From Silene latifolia (lineage: Eukaryota; Streptophyta; Magnoliopsida; Caryophyllales; Caryophyllaceae), in NCBI RefSeq assembly GCF_048544455.1, contig NC_133536.1, positions 166,890,825 to 166,954,824 on the forward strand: 64,000 nt of DNA, in the 5' to 3' direction. Numbering within the stretch: the stretch's first letter is position 1; every line of letters starts with the position of its first letter. The notes below the pieces were generated by a model. It had not been told where the DNA came from, ran no database searches, and was given only the letters and a program-made list of their open reading frames with translations. Both the position numbers and the translations under genes were made by a program. Below are positions 24,732-38,089 of the stretch, piece after piece.

Positions 24732-24905
24732 TGTTAATGTGATTAGGAGAATAAGGATGATTTGCATTCATGTGTGGTATAAGCCTTAAATAGGTTACAT
24801 GATAACTAGAATGACCTAGTAAACAGGAAAGAATATAGCAACAATAAGATTGATATCCTAAATATGCTAACAATATTATTCTAGTAATCATATATTTCCG
24901 TAACA
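24732..24905 (-). repeat. 3' LTR (174 bp) of the Ale-like Copia
   Basis: Begins TGTTAATGTG and ends CCGTAACA on the plus strand. Three mismatches with 29343-29516. Confidence 0.95.
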
Positions 24906-27900
24906 CCCCCCCGCAAGCTGGAGCATGAAGGTCGAGAGTGCCCAGCTTGGCTAGTAAATGTAGAAACTGTGGAGCTCCCAAGGCTTTGGTGAAGATGTCA
25001 GCTAGTTCCTCGGTAGTGGAAACATGGGTCGTAGTAATTAACCCGTCGGTAATCGCATCACGCACAAAATGGCAATCAATCTCGATATGCTTTGTGTGTT
25101 CGTGGAACACGGGATTGTGAGCAAGATCAATAGCCGACTTACTGTCACTAAGGACGTGCATTGGCAGAAGGACGGTCACCCCTAAGCTTGCAAGCAACCC
25201 TTTAAGCCATTTCAATTCGCAAACAATATTGGCCATAGACCGGTATTCGGCCTCAGCGGATAACAAAGACACTGTTAGTTGTTTCTTCGTCTTCCACGAA
25301 ATAGGAGATCCACCAAGAAGGATAAACCAGCCCGTGGCAGACCTCCGGGAAGTAGGATAGCCTCCCTAATCCGAGTCACACCACCCGGTAATACTTAGTG
25401 AACTATCAGCACGAAACAACACCCCTTGACCCGGACTACCCTTGAGATATCGTACTACGCGTAAGGCAGCCGACCAATGCTCCTGCCGAGGCTGATTTAT
25501 GAACCGAGAAAGTATGTGGACGGCATAGGATAAGTCGGGTCGGGTCACGGCAAGGTATACTAGTCGCTCAACAAGGCGTCTATATGGTTCAACATCGTCA
25601 AGGAAAGGACCAGTGGCCATCCCTAAGGAATAATGTTGTTCGATAGGTGTGGTCGCGGGCTTGCATCCGAGTAACCCAGTTTCCGCAATAATATCCGACG
25701 CGTATTTGCGTTGACTGATATAAATTCCTTCGGCACTTCGAGCAACTTCGAGTCCTAAAAAATATTTTAAGGGGCCCAAATCTCTCATGTGAAAGCAATT
25801 TCCCAAATAGATTTTGAATTTAGCAACAGCGGAAGAATTATTACCCGCAATGACAAGGTCATCTACATAAATTAAGATGAATAATCATACCTCATCTTGC
25901 GAGTATGAAAACAGCAAGTAGTCGGAGTATGACTGCTTGAAGCCGTAACTTTTAAGTGCCGAAGTGAGCTTAGCGAACCAACCCCTAGGCGCTTGCCGAA
26001 GGCCATAGAGACTCTTTTTTAGACGACACATCTTGCCCTCTTTTCCACGACTAAACCCGGGAGGAATCCGCATATAAACCTCTTCATTCAAATCACCGTA
26101 GAGGAATGCATTGTGGACATCCATCTGATGAGGTTCCCATTGATTAATAGCTGCAACCGCAAGGAATGTACGGATGGTGACCATTTTAACAACGGGGGCA
26201 AACATCTCACCATAGTCTAAACCTTCAACTTGATGATTTACAAATACCACAAGACGAGCTTTCAAGCGTTCCACAGTCCTGTCAGATTTGTATTTTATTT
26301 TATATATCCACCGACAACCGAGGGCTTTTTTATCATTTGGTAAATCGGAGAGTTCCCATGTATCATTCCGTTCCAATGCCTCAATTTCTGTTTTCATAGC
26401 TTCACACCACCCACTATCAAGAATGGCTTCCTTAAATGAAGGTGGTTCGATCCCAGCTGTCACAGCTGCAAGAAAGTGACGATGTTTTGTCGAAAAAGAG
26501 TGACAATCAAGATAATTGGCAAGAGAATAAGGCGTACCTGAGGACGACGTGGGTGGGCTCGGTGTGCTTGATGGCGGAGATGGACTGTGTGCGGTATCAA
26601 GTACAAAACCACAGAAACGAGAACTTGGGATTTTTAGGCGATCGCCACGACCAAGCTCCTCAGTCTGTCCATTCGTTTCAGAACCCGAGCTGCCATCAGT
26701 ACCCGAACCCGAAACCCCAGCAGAACCCGAGGTCTCTTCTGACGAATTATCCGTGGGCTCAGTCGTGCTAGTGGGTTCACTCGTGGGCTCATTTGTGACT
26801 GCGGGGTCAATAACAGGAGCATCCCCGTTCGTATCATTGACGGGTTCAGTATTATAATCATCCTGGAAGTCCTCAAATATTTCGAGCAAGGGATCAGATG
26901 CTGGAGTGGATTCTTTTGTTGATGAGAGCGGAAACACGAACTCATAGAAAACAACATCTCGAGAAACAAAGTATGTTTTTGAGTCAAGGTCATATAATTT
27001 CCACCCCTTTTTGTTATGAGGATATCCCACGAATAAACACTTACGTCCCCGTTTTGCAAATTTATCGCCCTTGGTGTTTTGATTATGAGCGAAACTCAAG
27101 CAGCCAAAAACTTTCAAATTCTCATAGGATGGACTAATTCCAAACAAATACTCATACGGGGTTTTATTATTAAGCAAAGGGGAGGGAGTGCGGTTAATTA
27201 AATAAACAGAAGATAGAATACATTCACTTCAAAAAGATGTGGGCAAATTGGCTTGAAATTGAAGAGCCCGCGCAACATTCAAAATATGTCGATGTTTGCG
27301 CTCAACTCGTCCATTTTGTTGAGGCGTCCTAACACAATATGTTTCAAATTTTATCCCATGAGTAAAAAAATATCCTGCCATACAGTTAAACTCCGTCCAA
27401 TTGTCACCACGAACAGTTTTAATAGCTTTAGAAAATTGTGTAGATACCATATTGAGGAAGCTCATAAACATGTCGGTTACTTCAATTTTATCAAGCAAAA
27501 GATAGACCCATGTAGCACGGGAAAAATCATCCATAATTGTCAAAAAATATTTCGCACAAGATGACGGGATACGATAAGGTCCCCATAAGTCACAATGTAT
27601 CAATTCAAACAAGTCTGACGCATGCTTATTATTTAAAGTAAAGCTATTCCGATGTTGTTTAGCAAAATGACATGTCTCGCAAACCGAGTTTTTATTGCAA
27701 CTAAAATGACTAAAAGAGGGAATAGTCTTGAGCACTTTATCTGACAGATGACCCAAGCGACGATGCCAAAGATCAAATTCTCCCTTCTCGGACACCGTGT
27801 TCACCGTCAATGGCCTCTCCCCCGCACAAATCCAATACAGTCCATCACGCAGCTCACCGGCTCCAATCGTCGTCCTCGAGGAATGGTCCTGAATGATACA

Positions 27901-29342
27901 AGAACTTTTAGCAAACTCGAAGCAATAATTATTAGCCGAAAGTAGCTGTGAGACAGATATTAAATTGCATTTTAAACAGGAAACATATAGTACATGAGTA
28001 AGAGTTAAAGAATCATTAATATAAACCGATCCCATCTAGTTTGAGACGACTTGTTGGCCATTTTGAAGACCAACAGGACGTCCGTCAATGTTTTCACGAT
28101 CCTCCAAACATGACAAGGTGTCCGTGACCTGATTGGAGGTCCCCGTATCAATTATCGAATTGCACCTACCACTGAGACGATCGGAAACAAGCAGATTATG
28201 AGCAGAGACACCCGCAGTCATGGCGTTAGCGTGTACAGTTCCAGTAGCAGAACCGGACGTACCCGTGTTCCCTCCGGCAGCAGCAGAACCCGAGCCAGAG
28301 CCTCCACCACGTGATCATCCTGACCGAGAGCGACGATACTCCGCCAAAGTACGCGGCCTGTCACCCCACCAATCAGGAAACTTCAGTGTTTTGAAGAAAC
28401 ATGTCGAGAGCTCATAGCCTCGAGTGTTACATTGAGAGCAAAGCATTTTATGACGTTCCCCACGCTCTTTATCTCGTAGGACACGCCAGTCAATATTGGA
28501 ATTAGGGGACAACATAGCGAAGGTTGCAACTTCAGAAACATCAGGGGGGTAGTGGTAGTATGCAGTCGTTCCTCTTGGAGAACCAAATTGTAAGCACGAT
28601 TAAGTGTGGGTAATGGGTCTTGCTGAAACTGTTGAGAACAAATTTGACCATATAAAGATGGGTCGAGACCTATGAAAAATTGATGTAAACGTTCATTATC
28701 AAGACGCTTGATAGCGGCTGGACCAATTTCACACTCACACTTACCACACTTACACACAAAAGGGGGTTCATGTACAGCAAGCGAGTCCCAAAGCGATTTC
28801 AATTTACCGTAATAAGAGGTGACGGACATACCTTTGGATTGCTTAAAATCTTTTAACCGAGTTTTAAGATTATTAATTTTTGTACCGTCTACCACCGCGA
28901 ACTGCGATTCCAACACGGTCCACAAGGCCGCAGCGTCATAACCGTAGGTCACATTAGCAAGAAAAGATGGGTCGATCATTCTACGGATCCATTGTACAAG
29001 GGTACAATGAACCACTTCCCAATTTTTGAGGTCGAATTTGTTGGTGGGTTTTTTTATTGTTCCATCAATAAATCCGAATTTGCGTCGCGATTTCAACGAC
29101 ATTTTCATTGACATTTGCCAATCGTCGTAATTGTCTTGACGAAGGACAATATTCGAAATTTTAGCACTCGGTGCATCTTGGGAACCGAGATAGTAAGGAC
29201 TAGAGGGATCAATTTTTGGAAAAACGACAGGCATCTCGGCATCTGTGTCGTCTCCGAGCATGATAGGCGGCTTGATGATTTTCGTGGTGAAGGTTTTAGG
29301 TTAAGATATTTTGAAGAGAGGAAAGAAAAAAGCTCGATACCA

Positions 29343-29516
29343 TGTTAATGTGATTAGGAGAATAAGGATGATTTGCATTCATGTGTGGCATAAGCCTTAA
29401 ATAGGTTACATGATAACTAAAATGACCTAGTAAACAGGAAAGAATATAGCAACAATAAGATTGGTATCCTAAATATGCTAACAATATTATTCTAGTAATC
29501 ATATATTTCCGTAACA
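29343..29516 (-). repeat. 5' LTR (174 bp) of the Ale-like Copia
   Basis: Partner of 24732-24905. The tRNA-Met-like PBS (TGGTATCGAGC on the minus strand) lies just inside it at about 29332-29342. Confidence 0.95.
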
Positions 29517-29521
29517 TAAAT

Positions 29522-30594
29522 ACTTACATAAAAGAGGTAATAAGTATATAACTTACCCGACTAGATCCTGGCTGGTAGTGAGGTATGAAGAAGCGACACA
29601 AATTGGAGTGGAACAATAGTAGTGCAGTGGTATTGTAATATATAGTGGTTCAGCTTGTACGGGGCATATTAAGCTTTCCTTTTCTGTTATAGTGTTGTGT
29701 ACTTGTGTATGGAGTGTGGAATGCACTTTGCGTACAAGGTGGCTAGAATATAATAAAATTAAAGTCATATTCTTATATTTTTCTATTAAGTAATCACTTC
29801 CAAGAGCAAAGAATATAATAAACATTAAGCATCCTTGATATCGTCTTCTTCCCTGAGTTGTATAGTTATAGTCTGTTAAGACATTAATGCAACAAAGGGG
29901 TTGGTATGGACGCTCAATAGGGATATCAATGGAACGCGTTCCGGCGTTTGGGCCGGATGAACTTTTATAACTTTATCCATTATCCAACCGTCGCTTTAAA
30001 ATCATCCCACCCATTCATCATTCTTAAAATGTAGCATCTGTGAAGACCGTCACTATGGTAAGATAAACTTTATGATGTCAATGATGAAATCAGTCCCAAA
30101 AATCAATATAGACTTGAATGAATTCAACCCTAATAGAATTAATAGACGGAATAAATGACTAAACTTGATCCATGTCTTACAGACGCACTCTATACAATAA
30201 TAAGAAGTATAAATTGATTCTCCTCCTTAACCCCTTTCTTAATGTTTCTTGATGATGGAGAAGAAACTGTCTTTCACCCCTTTTGTTTCACTGTACGTTT
30301 AGTTTGTGTTTTGTCAGGATGATCATTAATTAATTTTAACTCCAAGTATATATAATATATTACGTACCTTTTCGCACAATCAAAAACCCAATCGTACCTT
30401 TTTGTGATAGAGGATGTATATTATGGTAAGGTAAGAGGGAATAATAATTCCCGTACTTTAATTACATTTAATCGAAACCGATCTATCACGGTATCGTCTT
30501 TTATATTAAAGTCTCGTAACATTTAATATTAACTTAACTTCTATTTGAACCCGAAACACATAAGCCACTCGAATATTATAAAATATTATAATAT
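29522..30594. other. AT-rich DNA between Copia elements; probable 3' LTR of the old Copia at its right end
   Basis: No gene is recognised in 29522-30300. From about 30320 to 30594 the sequence probably is the 3' LTR of the old Copia, because a GGCCAAGTGGGAGA purine tract on the minus strand (ending near 30594) is the kind found just before Copia LTRs. The outer LTR boundary could not be fixed. Confidence 0.45.
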
Positions 30595-31203
30595 TCTCCC
30601 ACTTGGCCTTTGTGTTGACTTGATGGTTCATAGATACTATAATGTACACTATTATGTTAAGCTCACTAACTTTTATATCTTTAATTGAATTAGAACTAAT
30701 TGAATCATGGCGGTCACATGTCATTTATTAATCGACATGATTCCTTCCATGTATCACAAATCAATTCCAAATCTAAGGCACCTTTAATTTGAGAAGAGCA
30801 TTAATTCTCACAATTAGTCACATGTAATCCAATAACTGTAATGTATACATATACTATAATGATTAACATGTCTGTTATAATAGAAACAGTACTATAAGTG
30901 AATTCTAGATGTCACATTTATTATAAGCATATTAACTTTATAATAACAAGGCTTTTGATACAACACCCATGCGTTCTACATGGCCAATGAACGCCTTAGG
31001 TGGTAATCCCTTAGTTAATGGATCTGCTACCATCTTATCCGTTCTTATATGCTAAAATGACACTCTTTACTTCTGTACCTCCTCTTTGACTGATAGGAAC
31101 TTTAATTCTATGTGCTTAGCACCTTTAGAGTATTTATCGTGCTTAGAGAAGAAGACGGCTGCAGAATTATCACAATAAATTCTAAGCGGCTTGGCAATAC
31201 TAT
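30595..31203 (-). mobile_element. Old Copia element, 3' part (RNase H end), split and broken
   Basis: The minus strand carries [15 protein letters not shown] and HVERMGV, the standard Copia RNase H ending, and upstream of it a YCDNSAAVFFSKHDKYS block. The element is cut here by gag-protease element A at 31204. The remaining part lies at 39593-41315. It is a broken fossil, older than element A. Confidence 0.85.
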
Positions 31204-32706
31204 TGATACCCGTCGTTGTGAGTACCAAAAATAATATTTATAATTCCTATTAAAACTAACCTAGGCTAGTGGTAACAGGATCGAACCACAAGGAGGCGAA
31301 TGTAATTAAAAGTTGTCTAAATTTAGTCTAAGGTAACAAGTGTGGGGGTTGATTTGATTTGATCTATAGCTAAAAACAATAAAAATAATAAACTAAAGAA
31401 ATATATTAAATCAAATATAAAGAAGGGTACTAGGATGGTCGTTTCATTATAGTTTCGGCGGCAGCAAACTAAGTCGGTCTAAACCAAACACATGAGGCGG
31501 GAAAACAAGAGGTCCTCTCGGTCCACTCTCAACAGATAGCATCTTTCGATCTCGCTATAAGTCCCTAATGTCACTAATACTGACTCTCGTCCTGAAAAGT
31601 GATTAACAATCTAAACTTTACCTATCTTTCGATCTCAGCATAGTTTAGTCATTTTAATTGGTGGTCAATCAACTGTCCCTATCTCTCGATCTAATGGGTC
31701 AGTCACATCCTAAACATTCAACTAGTCGTGTGCACTCGATTCGTCGAATAAAGAATTAAAACAATTAAAACGAAGGTAAAACCTCACGTGGTCAGTCGAT
31801 CGACCAGGTATGGCAGTCGATCGACTGACACGCGATTCAGGCCGTGTTCATTCTACGCCGCCTACACTATAATTCCCCTACATCCTAGCAAAAACAATTT
31901 AGCTACTCATACTGAAATTAAAGGCAACAATAAAATTAATGCAATAAGCAAAAGAATTCATGCTTGAACAATAGAACAAACAATTAACATAAACGGTAGT
32001 TCGGTTTCGGGAAACTAACTAGCAATTCTATCCTACAAAACGATAATAAAGCAAACTGAATTATTAGCAGAAGAATACCGATTGAATTGCAGAGAGAGAT
32101 CCAAGAACCGAATGCAAAAGTATCAGTACGAAATAATATTAAGAACCCTAATTATTTGATAAACTAAAAACTCAATGTAAAACGAGGTAAAAGCTAGATA
32201 ATTCTTCTGAAAACCTAAGTTACGTTATATAGGAATATACGTAACACTTATTATCAAAACCTAAAACACAATGGGCTTGCTTTTCCTCGATCTTTTTATT
32301 CACGTCTGATTAGCGGTGTGGTCGATCGACTGAGCATGGCGGTCGATCGACCGAGCAGCAGTGTACAGTAGCTTCTAGAGCCCGAGGGTTGGTCGATCGA
32401 TTGAATGCAGTGGTCGATCGACTGAAGTAGCTGATAGTTGGCTTCTATAATCTCGTGAATTTGTCTTTTGGGCCTTGGAATGCGCACCAAGCTCGTTCCT
32501 TAAGTGAATACTTCACGTCAAATGCAATGCAGGATACTCGGGGACGGATTTAGCTCAATTTCCGTTGAATTCTTCACATTTCTGCAATAATGTACAAAAA
32601 CACGAAAGTAGACGGAAATAGGGGAAATGGTAGCTTAAACTACACAAATGAGCTCTGAAATGCGTGTAAAATGAGGTGTAAAACATCATATAAATGACAC
32701 GCATCA
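31204..32706 (-). repeat. 3' LTR of element A
   Basis: Contains three pairs of the GTCGATCGAC palindrome (31795/31816, 32321/32342, 32392/32413), each pair exactly 21 bp apart. A TATATAA-type motif flanked by GTTACG inverted words lies at about 32219-32248. Confidence 0.95.
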
Positions 32707-34902
32707 AACTTCCCCAAACCAAACTCTTGCTTGTCCCCAAGAAAGAACTAGACTCGATCTAATGACCTAATGGAACGAGTTCAATCTCAGAGCGAATTAT
32801 AACATGTAAAGCCTAAACCATTTTAATGCAACTAACAATCAATTAGCAACTATGAATCATGCAACCGAGTTATAAGGTCGTTAAAAACTGCTGAACCGTT
32901 AACTATAGAGACTTATCAAATTGGTCTCTCACGGGTCGCTCATATCACACATAAGCATGGGTGAATATATAAGAGGATAGAAAGAATTCATTTTGTAAAG
33001 ACTCTCACCTAACTACGACCTATAAGAACATGCCTGCAATCTAATATGAAAACAATCTCTATAACCGTATATATGCATTCCAACCAACAAATGACCATGA
33101 CACATGCCGAGGTATATACGTGGATATGTGAGGTATGGGTAAGAATAGGCAAAACATTCATGGAAAAGTGGAGGTACAGGTGATCAAGCTAGTACCAAAA
33201 CGGAACCATATGGCAACATCCAACTTCTTGCTCATAAGTCAATAGAAACGGTGCTATAGCAAGCACAAATCTCACAATCTCCAGTATAAAAGTAATCAAC
33301 TAACTCCCCATAAGATACTAATGCAACATGGGAGCAAAAATCGCCATAAGATAAAGATTTTGAATTTATGCGAATGTTTCTTCCGGAACTCAGTCGATCG
33401 ACCAATGATGGCAGTCGATCGACCGCTTTGAACAGTACATAACCCTTTTTTTCTTTTTTCGAATCATTTTTTCTTTCTTTCTTTTTCTTTCTTTTTATTT
33501 CCTTTCAACTTCTTTCCTCCTTCATTTCATCCTCCCAACAAAATCTCAAATAAGAGCAAATGCTACCAAAAACTAAGTAACAATCCCAAGAACATAGACT
33601 ACTAACTTGACAAAGGACAGGCTAAATGTAGGATGTAGTTAACGGGACAAAAAGGCTATCTTTGGCAGTGTGGAGCTTATGGGTAAAATGAGAAAAGGGG
33701 ACCTCTACCACATGTGTCAACTAACCACAAACTGAATGCACACAGGTATTAAGCAGATTAAGTTCATATTTATGCAACTTTATGTAACATGTCTCATAAG
33801 GAGTACTACTCACATCCTAGATAAACTGGTCATGAATGTCACCAGTTATAAGCTCTAATAACTCAGAAATATGATGTAGCTTGTTAAAATTCTAAGTCAA
33901 GTCTCAAGTTCAGCAAATAATTAACGAAAACTCGTAGATATGCACTTATACGATTCTACTAATAACATGTCATTTAGCACGGCTTAGGCAAAACAGATGC
34001 AAATGCAATGTCATCATTGAAATACTACCATTCCGACTCGCCCTAAACGTGCATTTTTTGAAATTTTTCAATTTTTTTGGTATTTTGTATATGTAAGAAA
34101 TGAAATAAACAATGCAAAACAAAATGTAAACGTGAATGCAAGCAAATAACATGCGACGCAAAACCCTTCCCCAAACCAAATCGCACAATGTCCCCATTGT
34201 GCAAAATCATGTAATGAAGAAAAGAGAAACGAGAAATTGCGAGAAAACAAATGAATACGACATGAAGTAAAGACTTAGAAACTCACAAGACTTTAAGCGC
34301 AGAAAAGGAAACCTCCCCAAACCAGCGTAAGCTAGGAGGTTTCAGTAGCCAGCAGTGCTACTAATAAGTACCTGAAAGACAAACAAAACCCACGCATAAA
34401 ATCGAGAAGACAATAATGAAGCGGTAATTACGTGCACAATTAAGAAAAATAGAAGAAATAAATAATTTGACGGAAGATAAAGTGGAGTAGAAAACTCCCT
34501 CAATTCCGCAAATCGACCAAACACAGCAGGGGAGAGGTCGTGAATAAGTACAGCAGTGCAGGGTGGTCGATCGACCACATCACCCAGTCGATCGACCAAG
34601 GTGAAGGGAACAGTAGCTCCTGGAACTGCAGACCAGTCGATCGACCACATAGCTCAGTCGATCGACTGGAAATACTGCTGTAACTTCAGATTTCTTCGTA
34701 TTTGTTCAATTACTTGAACTAATGAGGTCTAAAAACCTGTAAATGCTTAATAATACACGCCCAAAATTGCGCAAAACCCAAAGTAAAGTCTAAAGCACTT
34801 AAAATACCTAAACAAAATAATGAAATTGCGAAGTCTCGCGTACACAAAAGCAATAAAAAGGAGTTTAAAAAGCAATAAAATGTTTGTAAGGCATGTGATC
34901 AA
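32707..34902. other. Non-coding 3' interior of element A
   Basis: About 2.2 kb between the protease region and the 3' LTR with no recognisable domain. It holds two doubled palindrome pairs at 34566-34666 and a single pair at 33393/33414. It also has internal purine-rich words resembling the polypurine tract. Its counterpart in element B is 47177-49408. Confidence 0.8.
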
Positions 34903-37900
34903 CTAATAGTTGATCAAGAACGGCCACGGTATGACCCACTTGGTCGGCTTCTGGCTACAAGAGGTAGCCTCAATGGTGCTCATCTTCTCAGCTGCACCTT
35001 TCTCAACTTCAGCATCCGTAGAGCTTGACGGATCAACAGCTTTGTCATCTCCCCAATCAATGACCTCTTCCGGCTCGTCAAAGTCCAAGTCGGACTGTCT
35101 CACTTTGGCTAGCTCATCTTCAAGCTTCTCATCAGTGCCATAACTCAGGCATCCAAGACCGCCTCTCGAAACGATTTGCTCTTTCACAGCTGGAGCAACC
35201 CGCGGCTCTTCCTTCCCCAAGCCAGCTCCTGCAATGTCTAAAACAATAGAATCTTCCTCCTTCTTGCTCCCAGTCTGGGGCGGAGGTGTTATAGCAGGAA
35301 TAGGAATAGAGACAGGCATATCAGGAAGCACAAAGTACGATTTCTTTTCAGAAACCGTATTACAGGTGACATGCCACATGGGGTCTTTCTTCCTAGCTGT
35401 TTGGGCGAAGACAATAGAATTCTTCCCCACTTTGAAGGTCAGGGTCCCAGAACCAACATCAATAACTGCACCAGCAGTGTGCAGAAATGGCCTACCTAGA
35501 ATGATAGGTATGTGGGCATCCTCAGGCATATCTAGGACTACAAAGTCTACAGGGAAGAAAAACTTCCCTATTTGCACAGGGATGTCTTCTAGGACTCCTA
35601 TAGGCTGGACCGCAGATCGGTCAGCCATATGAACGGTCATGTTCGTAACTGCAAACTTATTCAATTTTAACTTCCTAGCTAGACTCAATGGCATGACGCT
35701 AATGCTAGCTCCTAGGTCACATAATGCCTTCTCAATAGAGAAGGTACATATATTACAAGGAACGGAAAAGCTACCCGGGTCCTCTAGCTTATGGGGTGCA
35801 GTGTGAGTCAGATAAGAACAAGTTTCCTCAGTCAGTGCAACAGTATGCACGGTTTCATGTGACCTCTTTTTAGAAAGCAATTGCTTCATGAATTTCATAT
35901 AAGCGGGCACTTGATTCACTAATTCAAGGAAAGGTACTTGTACGTTAAGACTACGAACAACATTTTCAAATTTATTGAAAGATACCTGTTCCTTTGTCGG
36001 CACTAGTCTCTCTGGATATGGGGCTGTAAGAAGTAGCTTAGCCCTTTCCTCTAAATGACGCATGCCGGCATCCGTGGACTTAGGCTGGAAGTCCACTACC
36101 TTCTCTTTATTGAAGCTTGACCCCTCTTCAGACCATTGATCGACATTGGGTCGTACTTTGGAACCGGGACGGACCAATCAGCACTCGGTCTTGTCCCAAT
36201 ACTTTCGGAGTTGTCGAACTCCGAAACAAATGATCCCTCAAGTTGTCGGGCATTGGAGGACGAAAAGGTTCAAGATCAGCAGCGCCCTCGGTCGATCGAC
36301 CAGTGAGGTCGATCGATCGATCGACTTGAACAGACGAAGCTCCTGTAACCCGCACTTCGATCGATCGATCGGGTACATCGATCGATCGACGATATACCCT
36401 GTAGACGCCTTTTTCTTTGTATTACTCGTTCTGACTTTATTCGACTCGGTTTCGCCTCATCTTTTGCAGGGGCATTCTCGACCATGGCAGGCCCCTCCAG
36501 GGTAGACCCACTCCTCAAAGTAATGGCATTTAGGGTCTCTTTCTGGTCAGTTTGAGTCGGTAAGTGTCCCGGAGCTCGAGTGGTACTCTTGCTAGCCAAT
36601 TGAGCAATTTGGCTTTCTAAAAGTTTCATTCCAGCCTCTCTAGCTTGGGACTCCTTCTGCAACATATTCTTCAACTCAGCAAAGTCAGAATTTTGAGATT
36701 GTTGCTGCTGTGGCACATAGGGAGGTTTTTGATATTGTTGTTGCTTATGATGAGGGGGCACGTAGGCTTGCTGCTGCTGCTGCGGAGGTGGAGTTGGATT
36801 TAGGACATTCTGGCTACTCCACCTCAAGTTGGGATGAACATTAGGCTCATAGTAGGTGTTTGTCTGCCTATAATGTTGAAAGGCAGCACAAGACTGGAAG
36901 GGACTAGGACAATTTTCTGAGACATGTCCCTCAGCTCCACACCTTCTGTAGACGAAAGGACCGTCTGACACAGCATTTACTTGGTAAATACCTCCTTTTG
37001 AAGCTCCTCCCAGTTCATACTTGTCAAATCTCGCAGTGAGAGCTTCAAGTGCAGCTACAGAAGAAGATTCAGCACTCCTCCTTTGATTCGCCCCGGAATT
37101 CCCATACTCAGCTTTATGGGTGGCTAAGTCATCAATGATCTTCCACCCCTTAGTCTCTCCCATATTCTCAGCAAATCGGCCATTGGCTGCAGCATCCAAA
37201 ATAGCCCTCTGATCATCATACAACCCGTTATAGAACTGATTGCAAAGACTCAATTTTTCGAACCCATGGTGCGGTATGGTTCGCACCAGCTTCTTGAAAC
37301 GGACCCATGCCTCATGAAAGTTCTCATCCGGTCCTTGTTTAAAGCTCGTGATCTTAGCTCTAATGGCATTAGTCTTCGAGGCAGAGGAGTACTTTTTGTA
37401 AAATGCCAGGGCTAAGGAATTCCAGTCGGTGATCCCATGAGCGGCTCGGTCCAGATCTCTGTACCACTCCCTTGCATCATCTCGGAGTGAGAATATAAAC
37501 ATAGTCTCCTTTATCTGGTCCTGGGTCACACCGGTTGGTGGGGGTATAGAGCAGCAGTAATCGATAAATATCTCCATATGTTTGGCTACATCTTCATTTG
37601 TAGCTCCCCCGAACTGGTTCCTCTCAACTAAGTTGATATAGGAAGGCTTCGGTTCAAATTTCCTATCAGCTCCAAGTAATTCGAATCCCTTGTAAAGATT
37701 TTCGGCTGTCGGCTCAGAATGACTTGCTATAGTTGCTTCTTCAGCCATGACTGGAATTTCTGGAGAAGTGACTGTCTCAGCTGAAGAAATAGAAGCAGGA
37801 GATGTAGGTGGATCTCCCTCGAACAGAGCGTTCTCGTAGTAACTTGACAGAGTACTCAGCTCTTCCTCTGTCGGCAACACTCTTGATGACCGTCTCAACT

Positions 37901-37965
37901 CGCGCAAGGATTTCTCAATCTCAGGATTGAACGATACTAGTTCACCACCCTATGACCTGCGCATA
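34903..37965 (-). other. Element A gag and protease coding region
   Basis: From its 5' end the region encodes the retrotransposon gag domain (AREWYRDLDRAAHGIT, NFHEAWVRFKKLV, FYNGLYDDQRAILDAAANG), a knuckle (CGAEGHVSENCP), a Gln-rich spacer, a palindrome-rich Ser/Asp/Arg segment, and a retropepsin-like domain with DLGAS and ILGRPFL. The frame is broken in a few places. No polymerase or integrase motif follows. Confidence 0.88.
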
Positions 37966-38066
37966 AGAAGAAACTACAAAAAGAATATAAGAAAAGTTTA
38001 AGGAACAGATGTCCCTTAAACTAAGAAAGACTAAAAATAAAACAACTAAAAATTAGAACAATTGCC

Positions 38067-38084
38067 TCCCCGGCAACGGCGCCA
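38067..38084 (-). promoter_or_regulatory. Primer binding site of element A, tRNA-Asp type
   Basis: The minus strand reads TGGCGCCGTTGCCGGGGA, complementary to the 3' end of plant tRNA-Asp. It lies five bases inside the 5' LTR. This PBS is usual for Athila/Tat-group elements. Confidence 0.93.
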
Positions 38085-38089
38085 AAATT

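Larger units (their letters stand above)
24732..29516 (-). mobile_element. Ty1/Copia LTR retrotransposon, short LTRs (Ale/Retrofit-like), broken in about five places
   Basis: The 174-bp LTRs (24732-24905 and 29343-29516) differ by only three bases. The TSD TAAAT is perfect (24727-24731, 29517-29521). A polypurine tract reading GCTTGCGGGGGGG on the minus strand borders the 3' LTR. A TGGTATCGAGC PBS borders the 5' LTR, as is usual for Ale-type elements. Coding remnants run from about 29261 down to 24906: gag with a DDWQMSMKMSL-type start, protease/pre-integrase, integrase with TPQQNGRVERKHR, reverse transcriptase and RNase H. LTR divergence of 1.7 percent suggests less than or about one million years, yet the coding region already has several interruptions. 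Confidence 0.95.

Noticed and set aside
29553-29825. 90-residue minus-strand open frame next to the Ale-like Copia
   Set aside because: No motif and low complexity; probably chance.
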